Shown here: positions 56,136 through 64,000 of the stretch, one piece after another | How positions within the stretch are numbered: the stretch's first letter is position 1 | Layout of the letters: each line of letters starts with the position of its first letter | Assembly: GCA_963662155.1 (NCBI GenBank) | Contig: OY759265.1 | Coordinates: 8,538,693-8,602,692, forward strand | From: Lamellibrachia columna | Lineage: Eukaryota; Annelida; Polychaeta; Sabellida; Siboglinidae | Reading direction: 5' to 3' | DNA: 64,000 nt | Position numbers and translations under genes: made by a program | The notes under the pieces: model-generated | The model's input: the letters and a program-made list of their open reading frames with translations, nothing else | Databases searched by the model: none | Told to the model about the DNA's origin: nothing

Positions 56136-56453
56136 CGTGACACAGGTTTCACACATGACATCTTTTAATACGTTCAATGCTGCCAAAGTAATGCCAATGT
56201 GTTGTTATATTAAGACAATGTCATACCGTTTTGGGATTGTCTCCATGGTGTTTGCAATTAACTTTTTTACAATATTGCTTTTAAAGATATTACAAAACTT
56301 CAACATGTATAGAATTGTTTGGCTGAATGTTGTAGTTGCTCAGTCTCCCCATGTCTGTTACTAATTGTCACTTCTACTAAAATCTTTGCATTGTAATGTC
56401 TGTGCTGTTATCTACCAGACACTGTCATCTAAGTAATGTCTGTGCTGTTATCT

Positions 56454-56574
56454 ACAAGCCAGTTGCTTAGATGACAGTGTCTGGTAGATAACAGCACAGA
56501 CATTACTTAGATGACATCTAAGTAATGTCTGTGCTGTTATCTACCAGACACTGTCATCTAAGCAACTGGCTTGT
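56454..56574. repeat. 121-bp perfect palindrome
   Basis: Arm 56454-56513 is the exact reverse complement of 56515-56574, with a single A between. A further direct copy of much of the sequence lies at about 56394-56453. Would form a 60-bp hairpin in the primary transcript. Confidence 0.93.
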
Positions 56575-56869
56575 TTACATTCATGCACTGCTAAAGCCTA
56601 GACAGTTGCAATAATCCAGTGCATTGGTCTCTGTCACTAATTTCAACTGGTATGCAGTTAGGATGAATTCTCTAAAATGCCAAAGTCTGTATTTTCAACT
56701 TGTGTTCAACTAGGATGAGTTCTTGAAATATACAAAGTTCAAAATTTCAACTCCTTTTCAACTAGGATGAGATTGCGTAAATGGTAATATTATACTTACT
56801 TTCAAACTGTTGTTGTTGCTCTCCTCCTTACCCCTAGAGTCCTAGGTGGGGCTGGCATTGATAACGGTC

Positions 56870-58110
56870 GTCGATTTTTGTGCCCTTCTTCATCACTAGT
56901 CCCATTTCACTGCTGGCTCCACCAACCGTCTCCACTCTCCCCATCCCTCGCTCTCACTCTCCACTCCCGTCAAATCTCTCCTCACGCAGTCCTCCCATCT
57001 CAATCTTGGTCGTCCTCTTCTCCTTCTACCCTCCACTTTAAGCATATCTGCTCTTTTTGTCAACTGTTCCCATTCCATTCTTTCCACATGTCCATCTCAC
57101 TTCAGTCGGCTCCTCACCAGCTTCCTCGTGAGACTCTTCCACACCAACTTCCTTGTGAGACTCTTCCACACCAACTTCCTTGTGAGCCTCTTCCACACCA
57201 ACTTCCTTGTGAGACTCTTCCACACCAACTTCCTTGTGAGACTCTTCCACACCAACTTCCTTGTGAGACTCTTCCACACCAACTTCCTTGCGAGACTCTT
57301 CCACACCAACTTCCTTGTGAGACTCTTCCACACCAACTTCCTCAGCTCCTCCATTCTTCGCTTGTCTATTCTTTTTAACTCCTGCAATTCTTCTCACCCA
57401 GTTATTCTCGCAAACATGCAATTTCTCTTGTTGTTTTTCCATCATCGCCATGGTCTCTAGGCTGGTGTTACGCATGAGCTAAGTACCTTTCCTTTTAGCT
57501 TCCGTGATATATCTCCCATCATCCCTTCCACTTTCCTCCATGTATTCACCCCAGCTTGTGAATTTCTGTCACCATCCCACCAAAATGCTCCACTCAGATA
57601 TACAAAGCTGTATCGTTAGTTCAGTTTCTTCCCATCCAGTCTTATGTCAAGATCTTTTTTTTGCTGCCCTACACAAAGCACCTCCGTCTTCTCTAGACTT
57701 ACTCTCTGTCCATGTCTGCCAAAGATTTCCTTCCACTCTACCAACTGTTCTTGAAGTTCTTCCACACTGTCAGCTACTACTGCCAGATCATCCGGAGAAT
57801 ACTCGCTTTCCTGCTGATCACCTCCACAACTGCAATGAACAACAGTGGGCTTAGGGCACTCCCACGTCTCAGGCCAACGTCCACCCTGAATTCCTCCGAT
57901 AATCCCAGTCCACACACTACTCTACCTTTGATCTCTTCATATGTGCCTTCTACCATCCTCACCAGGGACACCCATCCACCTCGACGTGGCCATGGCCATC
58001 TCTCTCGGAACTGTGTCATATGCCTGTTCTATGAATCCTAGAACTAAATTCTCCTGTCCCACCAGTCTCTTTTCTACCAGTTATCTCAGAGCGATCTGTA
58101 TCCAACTTAA
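56870..58110 (-). mobile_element. Decayed non-LTR retrotransposon RT gene
   Basis: Minus strand in order: VGLRRGSALSPLLFIAVVEV (RT), SPDDLAVVADSVEELQEQL (degenerate FADD box), FGRHGQRVSLEKTEVLCVG, CENNWVRRIAGVK, and MLKVEGRRRRGRPRLRWEDC. These are the successive RT palm and C-terminal motifs of a RTE/jockey-like LINE. Several frameshifts. It is antisense in the last long intron of the host gene and unrelated to the four-copy family. Confidence 0.85.
57117..57345 (-). repeat. 27-bp in-frame expansion inside the LINE
   Basis: Eight to nine units (plus strand: gagactcttccacaccaact tccttgt) equal 9 codons each, read on the minus strand as KLVWKSLTR repeats. Lies within the RT C-terminal region. 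Confidence 0.93.
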
Positions 58111-58311
58111 TCTAGATATTCAATTAATTTCCAAATGTTGAGAACAATATTTGAGACTAATCTTTATTAAATTTTAACGGTTGAAGTTCAATTTTTAACA
58201 CAAAATCAGTTGAATTTCAATTGAATCTCGGTTGAATTTCAAACAAAGTTTCACTAGTCATTTTTGTTCGGGTGTTTTCCAATCCATGTAAGATGACTGT
58301 GTGTTCTCCAG

Positions 58312-58523
58312 GAGCTGGATGCTGAGGACAAGGTGGAGTACCTGGACCGTGTGTCATACCAGGCTCAAAAGGGGGAGGAGCCCCCCACTAAGCCCCCTCC
58401 CCCCGCCACTGCTGAACCCTCCAACTCCAACCTCATGGTTCAAGCCATCATCCTCGTCGCCGTCGCGATCGTCTGCCTCACTATCTTCACTGTCATCATG
58501 CTGTACATACGCAAGAGGAAGAG
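58312..58523 (+). CDS. Exon: stalk end and transmembrane helix
   Basis: Acceptor gttctccag, donor agag|gtgagg, phase 0 in and 2 out. Acidic stalk ELDAEDKVEYLDRVSYQA, a Pro/Thr linker, then the helix LMVQAIILVAVAIVCLTIFT to VIMLY, closed by RKRKR as stop-transfer. Orientation: N-terminus out. Confidence 0.95.
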
Positions 58524-58814
58524 GTGAGGAATAATCTAATATGCTAACTTTGTGGCAGTCTGGCAGTATCTCCTCCCAGGCTCTGACATCCGTTCACCCC
58601 TTTCTATATTCCTTCGCCTCCTTGAACCATTGGCCTCTAATCTACTGATTAGCATTGTATTTAAAAAAAACCACCAAGTTAGGTATTTAGAGTTATTTAC
58701 TTATGTGTTTGCCTGCTTTTCTAACAATCGGAGAAAGGTGGAAACTGGGCGAACTGAGTGGTGAGCCACTCTCCAGAAGGCGTCACTGTGGCTTCTTTCT
58801 GTGGCACCTATTTC

Positions 58815-59060
58815 CTTGGAAATGCAAGCTCAGAGGTGCATCAAAACAAAAGGGTTTTACAGTCTTGAAATTGATACAGTGCTAAAGTTGTCACCAGATG
58901 GACACGCTACGGAGCTAGATGATGGAGACATTGTAGTATGTCTCCTACTGACGTAACCCTAACAGGGAGTGAGTTCAAGGGTTGGTGCGGCAACTGTGAA
59001 AGCCCTAATTCCGATATATTCTTCAACTCTGGGAACAAAAAGTAGACCAAAACTAACGGA
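58815..59060. repeat. Dispersed repeat, copy 2
   Basis: Counterpart of 46905-47190 (see there). Followed by featureless intron and a (CACG)n run near 59402-59425. Confidence 0.7.
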
Positions 59061-59494
59061 AACAGTTTGACCATTTTCACTAGGTGGCATGAGTTTCTTT
59101 CGCAATAGTCTCATGCAGCATCAATTGTGGGAAATATAGTCATGGAATTTTACCCGATTTATTCAATTCCAACAAATTTATTTGAAAACAAATTCATTCA
59201 TAGCACTGGCTGCAATAGTCATAACATGATTTTGTGATGACGTATATATATATATATGTGAAAGAAATACATCAGTGCAAAACTATGTACTATACATTTA
59301 ATTGCGCAAGAAAACTTAAGGAAATCCTTACTTAACATAATTGCATACAAGACAATGTCCTCCATCTAGAAACAGTTAAGTTTTACAGTTTTTGAAATTA
59401 ACACGCACGCACGCACGCACGCACACACAGAATGTCACCATGAGATTAATAACAATAATCTTAATAAAAATATTTTAATGATTTCTTTCCCCAG

Positions 59495-60017
59495 GGCCAA
59501 GACTGAAGGTCGCCTAACTCCAGCCAGTCAAGGCAGTCAGGCCTCCCTTGTTGTGGACAGCCCCTATATCTCCCACAGGTCCCTGAGGAAGGAGGAAACA
59601 ACCTCCTTGAGCCACCCCCCTCCACCCCCGTCCCACTCCACCAGTCAGACCTCTGTCAAGATTGAGTCCCAATCCATGCCAGAAGGGCAGGAACAAAAAG
59701 ATCAAGTGGAGCAGCTGGAGCAGAAAGATCTGGAGCAGAAAGATCCGAAGCAGAAAGATCCGGAGCAGAAAGATCCGGAGCAGAAAGAGCCATCAGGGCA
59801 AAAAGAGGAGCAGAAAGATCCGGAGCAGAAAGAGCCATCAGGGCAAAAAGAGGAGCAGAAAGATCCGGAGCAGAAAGATCTGGAGCAGAAAGGGCCATCA
59901 GGGCAAAAAGAGGAGCAGAAAGAGCCGAGGAAGGGGCCGTATGGCAGTCAGATGTCAGTAATTCATGGAGCAGGCTCTGGCGATGTGGAGAGTACACTTC
60001 CGTCTGCTGACGAGTGA
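59495..60017 (+). CDS. Terminal exon: cytoplasmic tail and stop
   Basis: Acceptor tttccccag, stop TGA at 60015-60017. Encodes AKTEGRLTPASQGSQASLVV, a Pro-rich SHPPPPPSHS stretch, about 80 residues of EQKDP/EQKEPSGQKE repeats, and the end GSGDVESTLPSADE. A short proline run could bind SH3/WW/EVH1 domains (inference). The repeat is a coding minisatellite (59710-59930, 15-bp-based). No signalling domain. Confidence 0.92.
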
Positions 60018-61850
60018 TCTCAAAATGGCCGCTGTAGACTTGGGGACGGTCTCACGAGGCGTTCGGACCGTACGAAGGAACTAATGTGGATGTTTGATGA
60101 AAATTCCGTAACTAGGAACAATCATAGAAAACACAAAGAGCGTTTGCAAACAATAATTATTGCACTATGAAGATTTTGTAAATTGAGAACCTTCTTATGA
60201 AGGTTCGTACGACATGAACGCTTCTTGTCACTGACCCATGGTCTGTGGACATGATCCAGGGAGGGGTGTCATGGGGAGGCCGAGAAACCTTCATGTTATG
60301 GACATTTTTGAAACTGCATAGTGCTGTTTATAAAATAAACAACATGGTTTCGATGCAATCAAACAAGTTTTGGGGAATAACACTATTAGGTTCACAAGGA
60401 GTGAAATAAGATATTTCCTATTTTTTTGCTATGTAAAATATGTTGCCTCGTAACATTTCAGAAATAAAGCAGTAGTTTTCCTAAGATTGGCATGGTATTT
60501 ATATAACTGTTTAGAATAATCAGAAAAATAATATCTCCTTATATTCTGGTAACCTGCCAAGATCAGACACAGTAATTCCGAAGTAGTTTTGAGATGAAGT
60601 ACGCATAATGAAATCTTACGCAGTTTCAAAGATATGCTCATGGTCTAGGTTGCTATGAGCTCTGCCTCTGGATATCAAGATGTGATTGTGAGTTTCTGAA
60701 TTGGTTGTGCATGTTTCTCAACACAATCCTCACTTACTGTAATCTAGCACAGTGTGTCAACGGGTGGCCTTGTTCAGGCATTGCATGTGTCTTATCGTAA
60801 TCCTATGATATCATGAGCAAGTTTGTTACATTTTTAGTGCATCTTAACTTTTGTGATAGTGATCAGATGGTTGGTGTTTTGTCGTAACAATCTTTGTTAC
60901 AGTAATGGAAAGGTCAGAGAAATGTCATGTTACAGTAAATCAGTATAGATCTGGTAAATAAAAAGGTTCGCACAAATATATGCACATGCACGCACACTGT
61001 GACAAATAATACTGCCCTCTTATATGGTAAATTGTTTTAAATTATACTGATATAGGTATTCAAAGCATCATAATATTTATATTTGTGAAAGGTTATTCAC
61101 ACCACTTATGATTTGCGTTATCATGGCGTACATACCTGTTACTGTAATAAATACTATGTTCAAAGTTTTATTAGAACAATATTGATAAAGATTATTCTTC
61201 ATTTTAACAGTTAAATATGGGAAATGACTAATGTCGGCCTATCCAGATATACAATCTAACCAGATCACAATTAATTTTTTTTAATGGAAAATGTTTTACT
61301 TTTATATGATATCGTTAAGTGTTTATACTGTGATAACAGATGTTTCTATATTTTATTTCAGTTATATATTTGTTATGTTTATACATGTCAGGCAGAATAA
61401 AGGATGTTTCTATATTTTATTTCAGTTATATATTTGTTATGTTTATACATGTCGGGAAGAATTTATTGCAATGCACGGTTAACATATATGTAAACAACAA
61501 TGAATAATTATTACTCTGTGATATAAAATCTTAGAGTAGTTAATAAAGTTACTAATTGTGACTCTTTTCTGTATTATTTGAAAATGTACAAGTTCACTAA
61601 CCCATGTGTTCTTATGTGCGATCTCAAAAATCTGTGATATTCTTATCTTAAATGTGTCATAATCATTTGGTTGTCACTGACAATGTAAATTGGCAAGTGC
61701 ATGTACTGTGATAATTCCTGCTTGTTTGAAGTGCAATATCCTATCAGAGCCATTCCAGTTTGCACTGATGTGATAGGATTCTATAACTGGCTTGCAGATA
61801 TGTACCATGCACATTAATTACCAATAAAATCTTTATTTTACAGACAACTT
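60018..61850 (+). other. Probable 3' UTR
   Basis: AT-rich, no introns evident, with several AATAAA hexamers (for example 61147, 61396 and 61823). A 64-bp tandem duplication (gatgtttctatattttattt) lies at 61339 and 61403. Extent is inferred only. Confidence 0.5.
61823..61828 (+). terminator. Candidate polyadenylation signal
   Basis: AATAAA in ccaataaaatctttatttta; the last strong hexamer in the AT-rich 3' region. Earlier sites may be used instead. Confidence 0.35.
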
Positions 61851-62534
61851 GAAACATTGTTTGAGTTTTGTAACTTGTTCAATTTCAGATTAAACGTAGT
61901 TATACCTTTTACCTCCACTACTCTCAACTAGATGGCAGCACAAACCAGTATTAACCGCTCACGTGTTTTTAACGGCAAAAGTGTTTTACAGACAAAATGC
62001 TTAACATTACATATACTCCTGGTACATAATGCCCAGTGGCGTATCTGGGATTTCGTACACTATATATTGGCACAACAATAGGTGACATGAAAATAATCAA
62101 CACTGAGCCAAACGTAGGCCCTGGTCCAATGCCCCCCCCCCAAATACGCCAGCGTATACGCAGTGTGGTTGTTGCACCCTCAACTGATTAATCTTAGCCT
62201 ATCGCGAATCTGGTTCGTTTATGTCCTAACACGTGGTGTGTGAATAATCTAAGTAATATCCGAAGTCGGTTTAATAACAAATTGCGTATTTAAAAAAAAA
62301 TTACAATTGACTTAAGTCGTTAGATTTTAAAAAGCTAAAAAATAGTGGATATCCAAAACGGCATACCCTTTAAGGGGTCAAGGCTAATCATGGGCGTGAC
62401 TTCCATCCGCTCGCCGATTACATGACAAAGGCGAAATTCGTGAGTTTTCAGCGTTTCCATTTTCACTTCAATAAATTCTGGATACAGAATTAAATAATTT
62501 AATAGTTTGTATGAAGATTTCACACACACAAAAA

Positions 62535-62640
62535 CTACATACAAAAGTTACACAAACGAGCTACCATGTCGTAGTGGATACTAGGTAGGATTGAATTTTC
62601 GAATTTGAAATGAGACGAACAAAAAAATCGAACTGAGGAG
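62535..62640. repeat. Dispersed GAGCTACCATG...TACTAG element
   Basis: acaaacgagctaccatgtcg, tagtggatactaggtagg and gaggagggacctttaa; the clearest member of the family that also underlies 19740-20204. Confidence 0.7.
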
Positions 62641-62860
62641 GGACCTTTAAGTTAGGAGGGACCTTTAAGTGAGGAGGGACCTTTAATTGAGGAGGGACCT
62701 TTAAGTGAGGAGAGACCTTTAATTGAGGAGGGACCTTTAATTGAGGGCGGGCGTTTAAGTGAGGAGGGACCTTTAATTGAGGAGATACTTTTAATTGAGG
62801 GCGGACCTTTAGGTGACGAGGGACCTTTAAGTGACGAGGAACCTTTAAGTGACGGCTCCT
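62632..62860. repeat. 21-bp minisatellite, about 10 copies
   Basis: Unit gaggagggacctttaagt/attga, continuous with the right end of the dispersed element at 62535-62640. Confidence 0.93.
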
Positions 62861-63141
62861 TTTTACTACAGTGTCTGCCTTGCGTAATATTTTGGAGCAC
62901 TTGTGTTTGATGAATTAGTAGAATGTAGTCTTGCTTCACTGTGGCTGTCCCATGCAGTGGGGCGTTCAAGTGAAGGCACTTGTCAGGCGGTGACTTGCGT
63001 AGACTAACAAACAACCCAATGTTTTGAAATCGCCGGCTATGGCAGACATTAACGAGTATCAGGTTAAGGATTTTGAAAAAAGGTCCCTGTGCTATTTACA
63101 CGAATTTAACACAGGAGGTAGATTAATATATGTGATGTGAA

Positions 63142-63437
63142 CGTTCTTCAGTACCAATCGCAATGCACCGCCCCCCCCACCCCCATATGATACAATATTT
63201 CTATACTATTTTCCCTTCAACATACAAGCAGTGTGGGGGGATCACATTAGTTGTAGTCCCAACACACGTATTGTACCTGTAGCGTCACGTTCTTCAGTAC
63301 CAATCGCAATGCACCGCCCCCCCCCACCCCCATATGATACAATATTTCTATACTATTTTCCCTTCAACATACAAGCAGTGTGGGGGGATCACATTAGTTG
63401 TAGTCCCAACACACGTATTGTACCTGTAGCGTCACGT
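63142..63437. repeat. 147-148-bp tandem duplication
   Basis: gttcttcagtaccaatcgca starts both copies; they are almost identical apart from C-run length. Confidence 0.95.
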
Positions 63438-63744
63438 CTCACAAACTAGAAAGGTGTCGGGTAACCCAATTGTTAATAATACACTGGGTGTGGTGGAGCC
63501 CAGTTAAGGGACGCTTCTGCACTCTTGTCGAATCGACGTCACTGCTGTATCGACTATTGTAAATAATAAAGGGTGATTTACAGGCTTGGGTAATGACCTC
63601 GTCAATCGATGTCATTCGACATGTTGCTAAGCTATTCGTTGACACCGATGGCTCGATGGCAACGGTTTCTGCACTGAAAACGCATTCATATCCAAAGGTC
63701 GTCGATTCACAATGAACTGCAACATTCGACCACAAAGGGCGTTC

Positions 63745-63920
63745 CTGTGAACCACGCCGGCCTGGTGAACCACGCCGTTCTGGTGAACCTCGCCGGTCTG
63801 GTGAACCACGCCGGTCTGGTGAACCACGCCGTTCTGGTGAACCACGCCGCTCTGGTGAACCTCGCCGTTCTGGTGAACCTTGCCGCTTGGTGAACCTCGC
63901 CGGTCTGGTGAACCACGCCG
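63745..63920. repeat. 18-bp minisatellite, about 10 copies
   Basis: Unit ggtgaaccacgccggtct with variants cgttct and cgctct. Open on several frames because of its length. Confidence 0.93.
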
Positions 63921-64000
63921 TTTTCGTTCGTTTTTAGCTTCTATGATCACGTGAAAAGTGCACAAAATATATACAAATGAACGGTCATAATACATTACAT

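Larger units (their letters stand above)
1351..60017 (+). other. Gene span: mucin-like TSP1/EGF/NIDO/AMOP/VWD transmembrane protein (5' end outside window)
   Basis: Forty-four exons listed separately below join without a frame break: every donor phase matches the next acceptor phase, and all introns are GT-AG except one GC-AG. The exons total 7,013 nt, about 2,336 residues. Domain order is TSP1, EGF x3, NIDO, AMOP, VWD, beta domain, two Cys-rich exons, EGF x18, TSP1, SEA-like region, TM helix, cytoplasmic tail. NIDO-AMOP-VWD followed by EGF and TM is the hallmark of MUC4-like proteins; the added TSP1 and many EGF modules resemble coral and other invertebrate 'mucin-like' proteins. Its likely role is a cell-surface adhesive or extracellular-matrix protein (inferred from family). 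The signal peptide and first exons must lie left of position 1. Extra phase 1-1 EGF exons could have been missed in the longest introns. Confidence 0.88.

Noticed and set aside
54876..56186. Three overlapping 400+ codon minus-strand frames (HIYHTHPACSHLPHSS...)
   Set aside because: Product of a 28-bp minisatellite; all three frames are equally open and the periods match.
56878..57854. Plus-strand Pro/Leu/Ser-rich frames
   Set aside because: Antisense shadows of the minus-strand LINE RT remnant.
63627..63995. 122-codon minus-strand frame with HQNGVVHQTG repeats
   Set aside because: Mostly an 18-bp minisatellite; no domain or splice support, and open in other frames as well.

Overview
The window is animal nuclear DNA. 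The coding sequence is split into short exons by GT-AG introns, and the DNA holds non-LTR retrotransposon debris, tRNA-derived SINEs, a tyrosine-recombinase retrotransposon, a hAT-like element and a different minisatellite in most introns. The host is most likely a marine invertebrate. Several minisatellites incorporate exon-intron boundaries, a habit I recall being described for amphioxus ('mirages'), so a cephalochordate is my leading but unproven guess. Corals, molluscs and brachiopods also carry mucin-like genes of this design.

One large plus-strand gene fills positions 1351-60017 and enters from beyond the left edge. I placed 44 exons with matched splice phases, giving 2,336 residues from the first complete codon to the stop. 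In order they encode: a thrombospondin type-1 repeat (1351-1536); three EGF modules (2067-3852); a NIDO domain (5189-13049); an AMOP domain (13417-14745); a von Willebrand type D domain (15242-16831) and its C-terminal continuation (to 17681); an Ig/cadherin-like beta domain (18345-18721); two further Cys-rich exons (19020-21224); eighteen EGF exons (22114-50387), each a phase 1-1 cassette; a second TSP1 repeat (50924-51103); a SEA-like juxtamembrane region with a furin-type site (51487-54817); and a transmembrane helix with a proline- and Glu/Gln/Lys-rich tail (58312-60017). This is the NIDO-AMOP-VWD-EGF-TM plan of MUC4-like and coral 'mucin-like' proteins: a long adhesive or matrix-facing membrane protein.

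The intron between 26467 and 35279 holds a nearly intact 7.0-kb Ngaro-like (DIRS-order) element in antisense orientation, 27922-34919. It has split direct repeats, a gag with a Cys/His motif, reverse transcriptase-RNase H, a tyrosine recombinase and an SGNH hydrolase reading frame. It sits inside a 20-bp minisatellite, and its circle-type junction and target site can be read directly.

Other repeats include four 5'-truncated copies of one CR1/jockey-like LINE (1-528, 3990-4850, 10289-10962, 49425-49921), a decayed RT gene at 56870-58110, a hAT-like nonautonomous element (20205-21003) and long foldbacks (16891-17072, 56454-56574). At least four minisatellites duplicate real splice sites: about 22.6, 25.5, 42.6 and 52.5-53.7 kb. 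The last creates fourteen near-identical 85-bp units, each with an in-frame 63-nt exon-like cassette between a consensus acceptor and a consensus donor.

Downstream of the stop (60018-64000) are a probable long 3' UTR, several polyadenylation hexamers and more repeats. No other convincing host gene is visible.
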